64,000 bases of DNA from Trichostrongylus colubriformis (Eukaryota; Nematoda; Chromadorea; Rhabditida; Trichostrongylidae), in the NCBI GenBank assembly GCA_963978905.1, contig OZ022257.1:31263274-31327273 (forward strand), given 5' to 3'. A program made the position numbers and the translations under genes. Position 1 is the stretch's first letter, and every line of letters starts with the position of its first letter. Shown piece after piece: positions 25,371 through 37,299 of the stretch. The notes beneath the pieces are model-generated. The model had not been told where the DNA came from. It saw nothing but the letters and a program-made list of their open reading frames with translations, and did no database searches.

Positions 25371-25560
25371 GGATGCTGAGTTGGGCAAAATCTTCGGTGT
25401 CACACGGAACTTGAACCCGCACTTCACACTTTCGACTTGGACAGTTATGAGCGACAGCTTCGGTGTCGGACGGGACTCGAACGGACGGGGGATCTCGAAC
25501 GCCGGTTCGAATCCCATCCGACACCGAAGTTTTTCCCATAGCTCAGCATTCTACTAGTGA
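25371..25560 (-). repeat. tRNA-derived SINE pieces arranged as an inverted repeat
   Basis: Minus-strand B-box-like texts (GTGCGGGTTCAAGTTCCGTG near 25400-25420; GTTCGAGTCCCGTCCG near 25465-25480) lie beside an oppositely oriented copy (GGTTCGAATCCCATCCG, 25504-25520). The result is a hairpin with arms 25458-25484 and 25502-25529 (about 25 of 27 pairs). The outer right edge carries the inverted ATGCTGAG..ATGGG tag of the SINE-like family at 5470. Confidence 0.5.
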
Positions 25561-26347
25561 TATGGATAGTAAGAAACAGTGTTCGGTTACTCGTTTCAAA
25601 TGCCACTGCGATTGCAGTAATTCCGCAGAAAATTGCAGGCAATTCTATCTGAGCAAAATTCTCTGACGCATGCTGTATTTTGTTCCCATCCACATCATAC
25701 GAGCGCCTATGTCAGTGCCATCCTCTGCTCACTCAATCGACTGCTGGTGATGTTTTCAAGTATTCGAATGCCAACCAAAAAAGGGTACACAGTGGTTCCA
25801 CGCGGAACTGGCAACACGCACTAATTTGTTCGCTGTTACCAAAAAGATTCAACAGATTCTTCTGTGCGGTCACAGATGACAGGAAATTACCGGCAAAAGT
25901 TCACCCTACAAATCAAGTGAAACCTGCAGAGAGTACTTACCAGTGATGGGTGGAACGGAGTATGGTCGGAAAAGAAAAGAATATAGTCATGTTTATCGAG
26001 GACGAAATCGAGTCAACGCAAATGACTCAATTAAGTGGCTCAGGGGGCACGCAATTAGCGCGATATGCGCGATTCGCCTGATCGATACGTACCGTATCCT
26101 TTCCATCTTAATCGTCAAATCCCCAGAATCGCAATCGTCAGAGTTGCGCGGTCGCCTTACTCGCTTGATCGCTATGTATTCCTATCTGCCTAAATCGCGA
26201 ATTCTGAACACTACCATGAACCCACTACAACCATACATTCGCGACCTCTCATGGCTGAGCAGTTATAGAATTTGCTAAATTCTTCTTACTTTACCCTGTA
26301 GACAATGGGTGAATTAAAAATCCAAAAGTGTCCACATCATTAACTTC
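25561..26347. other. No gene recognised
   Basis: Nothing identifiable. Open frames overlap on the plus strand but have no known motif. Confidence 0.4.
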
Positions 26348-26770
26348 AAAGGAATCGTCCACGGAAAAATGAGTCCTTTGTCCCCTATTTATTTATGTTG
26401 TATTTGCCTAATAAGGGCCGCATGCAAAGTTCCACTCGAAAAAGTAAGAGTTCGGCTGAGATACAGCTCCCCGAATACTCGGTTCGCGGGGCTTCCGCGT
26501 AAAAGCCCAGTCTCGTCGTCCGCGGTTGTTGGTAATGGAGAGTGGGACTGTTTACGTAACTTTATGTTCCTACAATGCGTCCCCGACCGTGGCGGACGTC
26601 GGGGTGGGCACTTGCTCAGAAGCCCCGCCCACCCGGCCAAGACTTTGTGATGCTGCTTTGTAGCCGGATTCACATTATTTTGCGTGAAACTTTGCAAGCG
26701 GTCCACAGTAGGCAAATACAACATAAATATGGGTAACAGAAAAACTCATTTTTCCGTAGACGATTCCTTT
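26348..26770. mobile_element. MITE family E, copy 1
   Basis: The left end AAAGGAATCGTCCACGGAAA (26348) pairs with the right end, whose reverse complement reads AAAGGAATCGTCTACGGAAA (26770). Pairing continues inward through TTTATGTTGTATTTGCCTA and GCATGCAAAGTT, giving inverted arms of about 110 bp. The middle includes GTCTCGTCGTCCGCGG, shared with the copies at 46013 and 60938. No coding capacity, so non-autonomous. Confidence 0.8.
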
Positions 26771-27639
26771 AAGTCGATGAGAAACGCCGTGCCATTACAG
26801 GGAAATGAGGCAGTTAACCTGCTATCTGATTTCGGTGGTAGCATGTTTACCGGTGTGTCCACTACCCAGTGTCAATTTGAGCCACGCAGATCTGTGGTAC
26901 ACGGCGGTAACACCCACTAGCTGACAAGGCTACTTCAAAGTGGAGAGGAAATGAAGGCTAAGCACGGATGCATAGGGATTTGTTGAAGACACCGGGAGGA
27001 GGGCAATTTTGCTTTGCGGCATGGGATTACGGTGGCTTGCAATTGCCACACAGCACACGCGACACCTTACCAGGACGACGAAACGAATTCACTAGGTTTT
27101 AATTGTGATCACACTTTTTTCTTACACTTTCGCTTATTCTTCTTTCAATGGTTTTACTTGTTTGTTGCTGTGTGTTATTTCTCTTTTTTTCACATCATCA
27201 CGAATGATTGAAAAGCACTCTACGAGACAACAAATGACATTTCTACAGCGGACAACTCGGAAAGTCAGTAAGTGCAGTTTGAAGTGATGCGAATGTGATG
27301 CGAATACACAACACAGCGTCGCGCTTTTGAAGCGGATTTTCTCCACCGATTATCGTTTCTAACCTTGAATGTTCGTTGTAAAATTATCATTTCCTTGCAT
27401 CTTCCTTTTTCTTCGAACCCCTTCCTGTTTCTTGAAGCCGATCAATCGTATACACCTCAGCTGGTAAGACACCATACTCTTCTATCCACCCATTAACCCC
27501 TACTCGAACAATCACATTATACTGCTCACTGCATCAAAGGTGGGAAGAGGAATATGAAATAGACGTTTCCAACTCGCTCATGCTAGAGCCGGTGATCTTG
27601 TTCCATAACTAAAGTTATTTCGCGGAAGCAATGTATCAT
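26771..27639. other. No gene recognised
   Basis: AT-rich around 27105-27200, otherwise featureless to my reading. Confidence 0.4.
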
Positions 27640-28108
27640 CTTAAAGACAGTGTTGGGTTTAATGTGGGTGATGAGAAATCCCGTCATTTTGTGAAGAACT
27701 ACGGGTCTGTAAGGCCTATGCATGGCGAAATCCCCGCGGAAGTCGACGTGATTAGTGGTTGGTCACGGTGAGGTTGGTCAAGGAAATCGGCAGGATTGAA
27801 AGTATCGCAGCGCGCTTCCTCACTATTAGCCTGAAGCTCACCATATGGAAATAGATGCTGGCGCATTTCCGAACATCCCTTCATGTTAACGTCTTGGTGA
27901 TGCCAATGGAAAACCTATGCGGACTACCCGCCTCTTGACGGAAAGGTCGTCCGCGCCTAGAACCAACGGTGGAAAGGGGTCCTATTTCACGGGTTTTTGG
28001 CAATTTCCATCCGTTTTTTCTCCACTGACCTGTTACTAGTCATCTTGGCTTTCATATTCACTACTTCTTTTACTTTTCGTATGAATTTCCCCGAAAGCTG
28101 CCTTTAAG
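27640..28108. mobile_element. MITE family P, copy 2 (inverted relative to copy 1)
   Basis: The left end CTTAAAGACAGTGTTGGGTT (27640) and the reverse complement of the right end CTTAAAGGCAGCTTTCGGGG (28108) form the TIRs. Read in reverse it carries the same interior as 9516-10034, including GTAAAAGAAGTAGTGAATATG, ACTAGTAACAGGTCAG and ACGGATGGAAATTGCC, followed by AGGACCCCTTTCCACCGTTG. Confidence 0.8.
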
Positions 28109-29699
28109 GGATTGCTGTACTCATCTGGATCATATCTATAGTACAGGAATACTTCGCGACAAGTAGGTCGTTACAGTACCCTCCGTGGGCGGCTGCATTG
28201 GTCCACATTTGGCAAGGTGGAACACGGATCTCAGATTCTAGATTATCACGGGGTGTATGTCGTTATGTCAGGACTTCGCACTGCGACGTCACTCACGCGA
28301 CGCCTCTAACGTGAATCGCTGCAGTCGGTTGAGACGGATCTGGCGCTATGGGCTAATGTTGTGAAGTTTCTGAAAAACTGATCATAATAATGGTAAAAAT
28401 ATCAACAATCCAAGGTGCACAATCAACGCGAAAAAACAACTCGCACTCGCCGCGCCCATGTGTGCAGCGGTGCGAAAGTCTGACCCGAGGACATGATACA
28501 GCCGGGGCCCCATCCAATGATCCACGTGGTTAGTGGAAATGGTGGCAACCACGCGGCACGAAAGGCTTGCGGAGTATTGATATTATTATTGTTTATCACA
28601 GAAGGAAATAGCGTGAAACTAGTAACAAAATGGACAACAAAGCAAACCACTACATGAAATAAAAATTAAATGTAGACATTAAGTGCAAGCAACAGGCGAC
28701 AGTGCAGTGCAGGATCCTTATAAAGCCTTATAGACTCAAGTCTATTCACAGTCGTTTGAACATGCTGTCACACAGTTGTGAGAATGCTTGTTTTTAAGTT
28801 GTTACAAGTATGCTGAGTTATGGGCAAAAACGAAAATCAGCAGCTATCAAAAACCAAAAACATCAAATTCGATATCTGTCCCCCGCGGAAGGCGCCCCCT
28901 TGAGCGTTATCTTCAAGTTTTCATAATAAGGGAGTGAGTGATCTTACGAATAAAAAAGTAGCCCTTACGATTGGATTTGGCTTTGCCTACTACGTTCCTA
29001 GTAACAGGTGATTTAAGGGGGGTGGGGGAGGGTCAAGACTATCATGCTTTGCACCTTTAAAATGTAAGAGCTTATGCAGAAAAACAGGATAAGGACAAAA
29101 AGTTGGAAAGTGAAGACAGGAAAAAAAGAAGAAATGAGTGACATTGTTGGATTCTACGTGGCAATACAAGGCCAAGACTCGTGCCCACGGCTTCTTTCAG
29201 CCTGTGATCGAAACCGGAGGACAAATTCTCATTTAAAGTTTCCTTGTTTGCTTCTCAATCATCCTTGATAGCCTCTAATTTTATTATTGAAATACCTTGT
29301 CTACCTACTCAATAAAATGAACGTTTGAAAGCAAAATGGCCAATGGTGTACCATAGAAAAAAGGGAGAAATTCCGGTATGTAAGTACAGGTTCATCCGTC
29401 AGCCTGACAGAATCGGGGAAACAACCCTGCTTATCATCACGAGATCTGCTACACGACGAATGAATCGTTTTTCGATCCGGACCAGATAACGAATACAATG
29501 TGCATCCCATAAGAATCTGGAAACCGAAAGTTCCGCATTTCATGCACGCAGTCCTCTCGTAACAACACCTGATTTCCAGATCGCTGCAGAGTATGGAGGA
29601 TGAGTTAAAATGCTCTACCCTCCACTTGAGCCTAATGAGAAAACCTCAAACGGCAGGATGGATCCAAGCCACGTGTTACCTCGTGACACCAGTATACTG
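28109..29699. other. No gene recognised; SINE-like tag at 28799-28860
   Basis: Contains the GTTGTTACAAGTATGCTGAG / TATGGGCAAAA tag shared with 5474, directly followed by CAGCAGCTATCAAAAACC, the repeat end shared with 16142 and 20362. The two tags therefore belong to one repeat here. Nothing else is identifiable. Confidence 0.45.
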
Positions 29700-30245
29700 C
29701 AGGGGGTGCCAGAAAGGTAATTTTTTTCTCCACCACTTTCTACACTATTAGGTTGTAAGGAAAGCTTTAATCGGTTTTTGAAATATCAACTTCGTGAGAT
29801 CATAACTCGGTTCAGAGTGCATCTTTTCTCACAAAGCAAGCATCATTCAATTTCCTACAGCTTTGGCAACATTATGCATACCTGCATATCTCAGTTTGAT
29901 GTAAGCTGACGATTTATTTTGAGCGATAGCAAAAAAATGTCGACTCCAAATCGCCATTCTTTCTGAGTACACTGCTATTGAAGGAGCTGTCCATGTTTGG
30001 GAAAGCGGGGTTTAGCTAGTGCTAAACTCAATGAAGATGGTAAGGGCTTCGTCCTGCAATTGCTTCAGTTGATGGAAGACGATTTGTGGAAAATGCGCTT
30101 GCGGATGGCTGCTCCGAGGGTCGTGCGGCACTTTTCTGGGTTCTTTCAAATCAAGGCTACTTGAGGTGGTCAACAATAAAACAAAAATTGGCCCACAACA
30201 GACAAACAAAGTTTGAGCAAAATTACTCTTTTTTGGCACCCCCTG
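29700..30245. mobile_element. Tc1/mariner-type MITE with CAGGGGGTGCC ends
   Basis: The left end CAGGGGGTGCCAGAAAGGTA (29700) and the reverse complement of the right end CAGGGGGTGCCAAAAAAGAG (30245) match over about 25 of 30 positions. The right side is flanked by TATA; the left has TATACTG before the repeat, so a TA target site is possible. Ends of this kind (CAG..GGGTGC..AAA) are common in Tc1-like elements. No transposase motif is visible in the 546 bp. Confidence 0.75.
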
Positions 30246-31188
30246 TATATCACTTGACGAAGAAGGCTTGAGAGAAAAGGGGAAGAGAAGTGGTTTGGGA
30301 CTACTATGCTTGCAAAAAAATGCACATTAGTGGCGAGAATCTCAGAGAAAGCTATTAAGCGGGAAAATGTACCTACAAGGAAACAGTGCTATTAACGTCC
30401 ATTCAGATAGTACTTCAACAGTGAGGCTCGGCGTCCGAACATCAGAGTACTACAAAAAGTACTGAGACGATATGCAAGAAAAGCGGTTACGGGGCAGACA
30501 ATTCTGAGAGCCCGGTGACTCGAGCGTGTGTACACTCACAAATAGTGACGCAGCCTCTCCGTGTTTGGTCAACTCCTCAACAGCATCACGTAAGCGATAC
30601 CTACGCGTCAGTACCTTAAATGCACCATCGTACGATGAGCTTATCTATACTTGAGTAGATAAATTGTTTATTTTTGGAGCAATTTAAAGAACTACATGTG
30701 AACTGAAAGAAATCCAGAAAAAAACTTGCTGAGATCTACATGTTGCGATCAGTTTCGAAAACAAAGCACGTGGTCGGCCGAATTGGCATTCAAAGAGGGT
30801 CGAGCAGGTGTGGAGGGATTCTTGACATGGTTCGTAGTTAATATGCCGAGGGAGAGAGGTCAGTTAGGGGAAACTGTACACGTCATTGGATTATGACGAA
30901 AAAGAGTAAAGGACGACGGAGGGTACCAACATTGAGGGCAGAAGAAGAGGGATGTGACTTAATCGTTTCCTACTACTATTTGCAGGGAATCGCGATCGGA
31001 TCCAAGGCAAAGTGCCTTTCGGTTATCATCCCATGAATCGGTAATAACGAACAGTAGTGGTAGTCAGTGAAAGCTTATAAATTAGCACTGCAGCTTCGTG
31101 CTAGCTAAAGATCGAGAAGTGAGTTCCTACAACCGCGAACGTGATTGAAATGATCAAACGGCTATTGCGATTGTGCTATTGTACTAAC
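30246..31188. other. No gene recognised
   Basis: Nothing identifiable on either strand. Confidence 0.4.
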
Positions 31189-31230
31189 AGTTAGTTAGAG
31201 ATGTTATTTAGTTAGTTAGAGATGTTATTT
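31189..31230. repeat. Two-copy 21-bp tandem repeat
   Basis: AGTTAGTTAGAGATGTTATTT occurs twice in direct succession. It lies about 150 bases upstream of the TATA box at 31365. Confidence 0.85.
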
Positions 31231-31364
31231 AAATTTATTGTTATTGAATTCCATTTTTATAGGGGAATCATCAATCGATTGTGTTAGTAACCAGAAAATC
31301 TCTCATGTTGTCAGATTAGAAGAAATGTTGCATTCTTGATAGAAAGACTGGTAAGAAGGATAGA

Positions 31365-31372
31365 TATAAATA
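31365..31372 (+). promoter_or_regulatory. TATA-box-like motif of a possible LTR or Pol II promoter
   Basis: TATAAATA with GC-richer text after it. About 28-35 bases downstream GGCAGTCAAGC could hold an initiator. An upstream tandem 21-mer and TGTTAGTAAC at 31282 would fit a solo LTR of a retrovirus-like transposon, but no paired LTR, primer site or coding region is visible. Confidence 0.3.
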
Positions 31373-31529
31373 GTGGGCATAACAGGCAGAGAGGCAGTCA
31401 AGCTTGGCAGGCAAGCCAGCACAAAGGAGAAGCAACAATCGAAGGAGGTGCAAGATTACCGTAGTTGATGATTCGTGCAGAATTTTGTATTTTCGTTAGA
31501 TAAATTATTTAAATTTGTAGTAAGTTGTC

Positions 31530-31546
31530 AATTACCCAAGTTTGAG
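31530..31546 (+). other. SL1 spliced-leader-like motif followed by GT
   Basis: AATTACCCAAGTTTGAG equals the last 17 of the 22 bases of the nematode SL1 leader; with the preceding five bases the match is 18 of 22. It is directly followed by GTATTC, so the splice-donor position of an SL RNA is kept. Downstream are a hairpin (GAAGTGCAA / TTGCAGCTTC, about 31621-31644) and CTCTTTTTTGGAGC (about 31649-31662), loosely like an Sm site. The altered 5' end and the unlike intron part argue against a functional SL1 RNA gene. A pseudogene, or a leader captured by a transposon, are alternatives. Confidence 0.5.
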
Positions 31547-31660
31547 GTATTCTGAGTGTGCAATAACAGTTGTGACCCACTAATCGCCTGGCAGAAGTAC
31601 GGTGCGAGATTCGGGAGGTTGAAGTGCAAAACCCTTGCAGCTTCACAGCTCTTTTTTGGA

Positions 31661-32302
31661 GCGACTATTGTTGCACCAACTTGTTAGAAACTTGTCCAAT
31701 TTTTTAAGATGTACTGACAATTTTTATGCAAAAAAGCTGTATTGAATTCCGGATTCCACAACTAAAATTTTCAGCTTCACAAACGACTTTGTTTACATCT
31801 GAACCATGGGGGTGGCAACATGAATCTGAAGAGATTTGTCAGGAACTTGTCCAGCCGTGACTCATAACTGCGCTAGTTGACACTTCAGACATGTTAAGCC
31901 ATGTAATCATGACTGCTATCACCAGGGACATGCATGAGCTGAGGAATTTTGGAAAAAGAAGAGGTATACAGTCCATTTCCCAAAAACTGAGTAGGCGTGT
32001 CCTACGGACTTGTATAAACGTGTATCAAACTCTCTCAATTCTCTCACCCCGCCACACACTCTCACTCTCGCCACGTACTCTCACTCTCGCCATTCACCCA
32101 AGTTCGAAGGACACGCCCAATCAGTTTTCGGGAGATGGACTATATTTTCAAGGAGGATTCGTGGACCGTGGGCCGCTGAGGTGGTCTCAACCGTGAGCTG
32201 ATTAGGTGGTCTTCAAAGAAGTCGGTTCACCAGTCCATAACGCATATCTTGTAGATAGGAACACCATGAATATCGATTGATGTCCTTTTTTGATTTATTC
32301 TG
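31661..32302. other. No gene recognised; short CTCTCACTCTCGCCA repeat
   Basis: Around 32036-32095 a CACTCTCACTCTCGCCA-type simple repeat occurs. The rest is unassigned. Confidence 0.4.
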
Positions 32303-32860
32303 ATGAAAGGAAAGGGTCGCCGTATATGGTCGGGGCCGGTTTGGAAGGGTTGGGAAAGATTACCTAAGCAACGCGACGCTTTATCGTTGTTCTTGCCCCT
32401 GCATAGCGCCTTCACCTCATCTTCATCGAGTCAGAAAGCTAGAGAAGTTTCTCGGAATATTGGAGGGTATGCTTCAGCTGTAAGGACTGCTCGGGATTGG
32501 TTCGGATCATCAAACTTCCACTTTTCACACCCTAAGCAAGTTAATGAGGTCATTCACGTGGAATGGCCCAATGGACAAGGCCAATGATCCTGCCCCATAA
32601 CAATGCACAACGTCATACCAAAAGGTAGTCAAGGCCACGTTCCGGGAGCTCCGCGGGCATGTTCCAGTACCCATCCACGCTGGCGCTAACGGTTATCACC
32701 TTTTCCACTTGATGTCGCACCTAATGAAGGGCGTTATTCTCGGTAGCTCAGCAAGTGGCTTAGACACTTCCCAACCCAATTAACGACATCTTCCTTGCAG
32801 GATGGTTTTGCTTCTACTATATGTTTTCCGTTCTGCTATTATATTCATTGATTACTACAC
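32303..32860 (+). pseudogene. Mariner transposase remnant (C-terminal half)
   Basis: KQVNEVIHVEWPNGQG (about 32536-32583), read into MILPHNNAQRHTKR (32584-32625), resembles the block 'L..ai..kWP.l.n..g.ilhHDNARPHt' that holds the second catalytic aspartate, here changed to Asn. About 65 bases later GYHLFHLMSHLMKGVI (from 32691) matches 'SDYHLFRSL.hFLkGk', the third catalytic region, with the Asp lost. Stops and frameshifts separate the blocks. I found no convincing TIRs, so the element borders are unknown. Confidence 0.55.
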
Positions 32861-34367
32861 TGCTGCCGTCCACTATTTAAACGAAATTTTCGACAGAATC
32901 AGTCTTCACAACGGAGGTTCATTGCTCTAATTGTGCTATAAAACGAATAAAGGCTTCTTTCTCGGAACACTGTGAGGATGGCTCGAGGCTCGAGCGCAAA
33001 GCGATAACCCGTTGAAAATGAGGGCAAAAAGCAGGCAACAGCAAAAAAAAGATGGTGAAAATTCAAGACCAGAACCGCTTCCCTTTCTTTATGGACGAGC
33101 TCGGCAGCGTGTCGCTTATTAATCGGACCTTATGGACTTTTGAGAAGTGTTAGCAATACATAGTCAAGTGACGCATGTGGATTGGGGAGGAGCCCACACA
33201 CGCGGGAGCGCGCCAAGGGCCACCTTAAAGGAACCGGAAGGGGTACGAAGAAAGAGAAAGTGCAAAGAAATGGTCGTTTTGCAACGAACATTTGAAGTTA
33301 GAAGCAACAATCAGTGAAAAACCTGGATTCAAAAGCGCGGCGCTGTGGTGTGTATTCGCTTCACATTTGCATCAACACACTGGCTTTCCGCGTTGTGCTG
33401 TATAGATGTCCTTTGTTGTCTCGTAGAGCGTACTTCATTCATTGGTGATGATGCGAAATAAGGGAAACAACCCCCAACAACAAACAATTAAAACAATTAA
33501 GTAAAGAATAATCGAAAGCGTTAGAAAAAAAGTGTGATTACAATTAAAACCTAATTAATTCACTTTCGACGTCTTGGCAAGGTGCCGTGTGTGCATTGCG
33601 GCCACCGTCCTCCCATACCGTAAAGCAAAATTGCCCTCCTACTGGTGTCTTAAAGTTGCTGCGCGTCTTTCATCGCGGAGTGACTCTCACATCGTCTATT
33701 CGGACCCACAGCGTTCATATATTGTAAACGGGTTCTCATACCTAATACTCGAATAATCGTTTCTGCACCCTTTGGAAAAACTTGCGGCTTACCTCTTCAA
33801 ACGAGGAAATCGATGGGCTGCTTTTCACTGAGAATCTATGGAATTTCGAGTGAACATTTTCAGACAGCGAGGGTTCTTGTCAAAGCATTTGGCTGGAATT
33901 TACAACGAAATCGATGGCTGGATGAGGCATGGTGGCAAAAACGGAATCGACGCGCTCGAAATCATCTACTGCCATCGCTCGTCCATAATAGCCTTGTTAA
34001 TCTATGGTGACTGCACGCCACTGTAGGTGAGTAGCATTTAGTCGAATTTTCCTGAGGCCCCTCGCGGCAAGCGCAGCGGAGAGTGAGTGTTTCTTGTAGT
34101 TTCATCTATTGAAACAGCAACAACCAGCAACAACATAGCAGCACTTCCGAAGCTTCCAACCTGCAATCTCTAAAAGGCAGCGTTAGGGGTAATTCGATCG
34201 TTTCATCCTTTCCAATTTTTGATAGTGGCCGATGGACGTTTTCACCACGAAAGCTTACACGTCAAGCACCAGGCCATTCGGATCGTACGGCTTTAATACG
34301 ATACGATAAGTATCACTATGCTATAACGCTTATTGCTCTACACCTCAGTCATCCTTCGGAAGTCGAC
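32861..34367. other. No gene recognised; P-family end fragments
   Basis: CCTTAAAGGAACCGGAAGGGGTAC (starting 33222) and AAAAGGCAGCGTTAGGGGTA (34172) are single P-type termini without a matching partner nearby. Otherwise nothing identifiable. Confidence 0.4.
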
Positions 34368-34778
34368 CTTAAAGACACCGGTAGGGGTAAATTTGGCAAA
34401 TTGGGGAATTACGAAGGTAGAGGTGCTCAGCAATATAACAGTAGAGAAAGAACGACATAAAACGGCGGAAAAACCGAGACATAGGAACCCAAAAATCCCC
34501 CTTCTTTCTCTCGTCCTCTGTGTCTCTAGCCGAAGTGAACCGAAGACAGCCAGATTCTGAACCAGCCGGCCGCGATTGTGGTCCCGCCCTCCACGGCGAC
34601 TCCCCCGGCCGCATAACCGCATAACGACATGCCGTGCTGCAGGGTCGTCATAAGACCCCAAGCCGCGTTTTTAAAGCGATTTTCACCACATGTGACCTCT
34701 TCTAAAGTAGGAGGTTCATTTCAGAGAATGTGTACTCCCAGATCTTAGTTTTCCCTTACCCCTAATGGTGCCTTTAAG
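34368..34778. mobile_element. MITE family P, copy 3
   Basis: The left end CTTAAAGACACCGGTAGGGG (34368) and the reverse complement of the right end CTTAAAGGCACCATTAGGGG (34778) are TIRs of the P type. The interior GAAAGAACGACATAAAACGG and GGAAAAACCGAGACATAGGA is a diverged version of copies 1 and 2. Directly right of it (34779-34962) is the right half of another P copy, ending ATAATGCTCTCTTCAAAG. Confidence 0.65.
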
Positions 34779-34962
34779 AGGCGGGATGGACTGATCAAAG
34801 GCGTCAGGTCCTATCCGCTACACCGTCACTACTGCTCGAGGGCGTGCTTTTCGACGGGGTTTCGCCATAAATAATCTTCTCAGGCCCATAGTTTCTATGT
34901 AAGTGACTCCTTTTAGAGATTTTCCATTAACTACATTATTCATAATGCTCTCTTCAAAGGTC
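34779..34962. repeat. P-family right-half fragment
   Basis: CATAGTTTCTATGTAAGTGACTCC and CTCTCTTCAAAG correspond to 9962-10034 of copy 1 (CGTAGTTTTCGAGTGAATGACTCC, ACTGTCTTCAAG). Its left half is missing or was displaced by copy 3. Confidence 0.55.
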
Positions 34963-37299
34963 CCTCACAATAACAGCCCACTGTATCCTGAGCGGAATTC
35001 CAACCGACTGGGGCAAGTGAGTGCGGAGACGCCAAGCGAAAATTCGCCCAAACATTACACACCGGCCACTGTCCTGGGTGAACAAGTAGAACTTTGGAGA
35101 GAAAATGCTCAACACATATCGGATAGACAAAAGACTTGCTGAAACTGGTGTTCACACTACAAAACAGTGCATCTGATTTCGCTTTTTCCTTTAGACACCA
35201 GTGTTTGGAGCCCCAGTGACTGGAGACCATCCCTATCGAATCGCGCGACATAGGGGCGATGGAGGCAGTGAGCAACTACTGCAAGGTTTTAGTAAGAGCA
35301 GGAGCGATGGCCTGAGGGTATCTCTCACGGGAAATATGTATGTTCTCTTCGTCAGGGATCACAAGACAAAAAGTGAGAGATCGCATCCTCTAACAAGAGG
35401 GTGCGAAAACTCCATAGTGGGCGGCAAACTCCCGCAAACTCACCTTCATGAGCGAGAGCATCATTTGATTGCCCATATCTACCATGTATCATAATAAGTC
35501 ACGATGACAATGACAGTTAATGACTGATGTTTGAAGTGATAGCAGCAAAAGCGACTGAGACTTTTCCACTGAAGAACGACCGAATCTTCCACAAAGACCG
35601 AACACCAGATGTTAGGGAAACGAGGCCATCCCAATGTCCACTATCTGACGTCTTAAGACGGACGAAATTCGCGGAACTTTGAGAAAGCTTTTCCATCGAC
35701 AGGTTCGGTATTTTTTATTGTGCGCTTATTCTTGACATCAAGAGCGTGTTGAGTGGCGAAACCGGCACAGGTCAATTATTATTGAGTGGTGCAACCGATT
35801 CGCGGGAAGAGCTGCCCTTTGACTACTGTTTAACTAACACTCCCTCACTCTGTTTGAAAAGAAAGGTGATACCCAGGATTAACATCATTCGGTTGGTGAC
35901 TCCAAACTGTTCTCGATAAAAGTTCAAAATACACACCGTGAAAGTGCTGAAACTCATGGCACTGTGTTCATGAATATCAGACGTAACTGGCTCTCGGTGG
36001 AACGCAAAGCAGTAAGTGCCGGATGGTTTCCTTGTAAGAAGCGAAAAATAAAACGCCGTGTTTGCGTTGAAGGGACCTCATTCAGCTACGGCGTAGACAG
36101 GAAGCGACTTATGTTAGCTACAAAAACAACAAGTCGAAGATTGAGACAATGCGAAAAATGTCGTATTTCGCCCCTGCGCCACTGTCCGTGCGCTTACGTG
36201 AGGTAAAAGCCTTGGTGAAAAGAGAGAGAGAAACGACGGTGGTAGATCTACGGCATAGCAACGCTGCCACTAGTGTCCACTCAGCTGCGACGATGCCGAC
36301 AGATCGTTTTTTTTTCTAGTAGATATAAATGGTGCCCTGGCCACTCAAGCGAATACCATTCCCATCGTCTTCAACGACGCTGTATAAACGTCTACTAAAA
36401 CACGACAAATGACCACATAAAACACTGGTCATGAGATTGCTGAACCGATTCATGCGATGCGATTGGTAATTCAACTTATGTAGGGATCCGAGATTATCAA
36501 TGTACTGATAGCTCAGCCACTTCATGACGGGTGTGTAGCTCCATGTCGAACAAGCGCGTGGCCGCCCGCGACGACTCCAAATTGGTCTTACGCGCGCGAT
36601 TGGGTACAATTCCTTTGAAATTTAACGCCCGAAGCAGTGTTTGCTTATGATGAGCATTTTTGAGTTGATGTTGTTTACTTTATTGCTTTGCTGCCGTTTT
36701 TAACTTTCCAAGTTTTGTTGTTGAGCTTAGTTGTTTCAGACGCCCAAGGATCGAAATGTGATGAAGAGCACAGGGGCATCTCACTATGGACTTTAATTAC
36801 CTCAGCCTAGAGGGGGATATGAATCACTTTTCTATACTAAGGCTTATGCAAAAATAAAAAAAGCGAAATTATTTCCCTGAGAGTGCAGATAGAACTCTCA
36901 AAAATCTACTCAAGATGCTTCAGAGCAACTTTTGTTAGATGCCCCCTCATTACGGTACGGTCCGCAATGCAGCCTTTTACAAAGGGCTCTCAGTGCCATA
37001 ACTGGGCCCTGGGCGAATCCCGCCTGACAGCGGCAACTCGCGCTGGACGCCGCGGGTGCGACGCCACGACACTTTTTCGACAGAAGGCTACAACCCCTTT
37101 AAGACTAGCCTCGGCTCCTTAATTCATAGCGTTCGTGGAGCGAGTCTTGATGCGATGATAATTGTTTCCAACTCGTTCGACAATTACCGAAATGGCCAAT
37201 GTCACAATAATGTCGTGTCGAATCTGGAAGTGGGAGTTCCATATTTATGTTGCACGGTGCCACTCGTTTATCTGCAGTACTACCTCTTTGAGGTTCCGA
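34963..37299. other. No gene recognised
   Basis: About 2.3 kb with no identifiable gene or repeat. Open frames are short and unrelated to known families. Confidence 0.4.

Noticed and set aside
31282..31662. Complete LTR retrotransposon
   Set aside because: There is a TATA box and a TGTTAG start, but no second LTR, primer-binding site, gag or pol nearby; at most a solo LTR.
32203..33556. TIR pair TTAGGTGG / AACCTAA around the mariner remnant
   Set aside because: Only about six bases agree, which is within chance.
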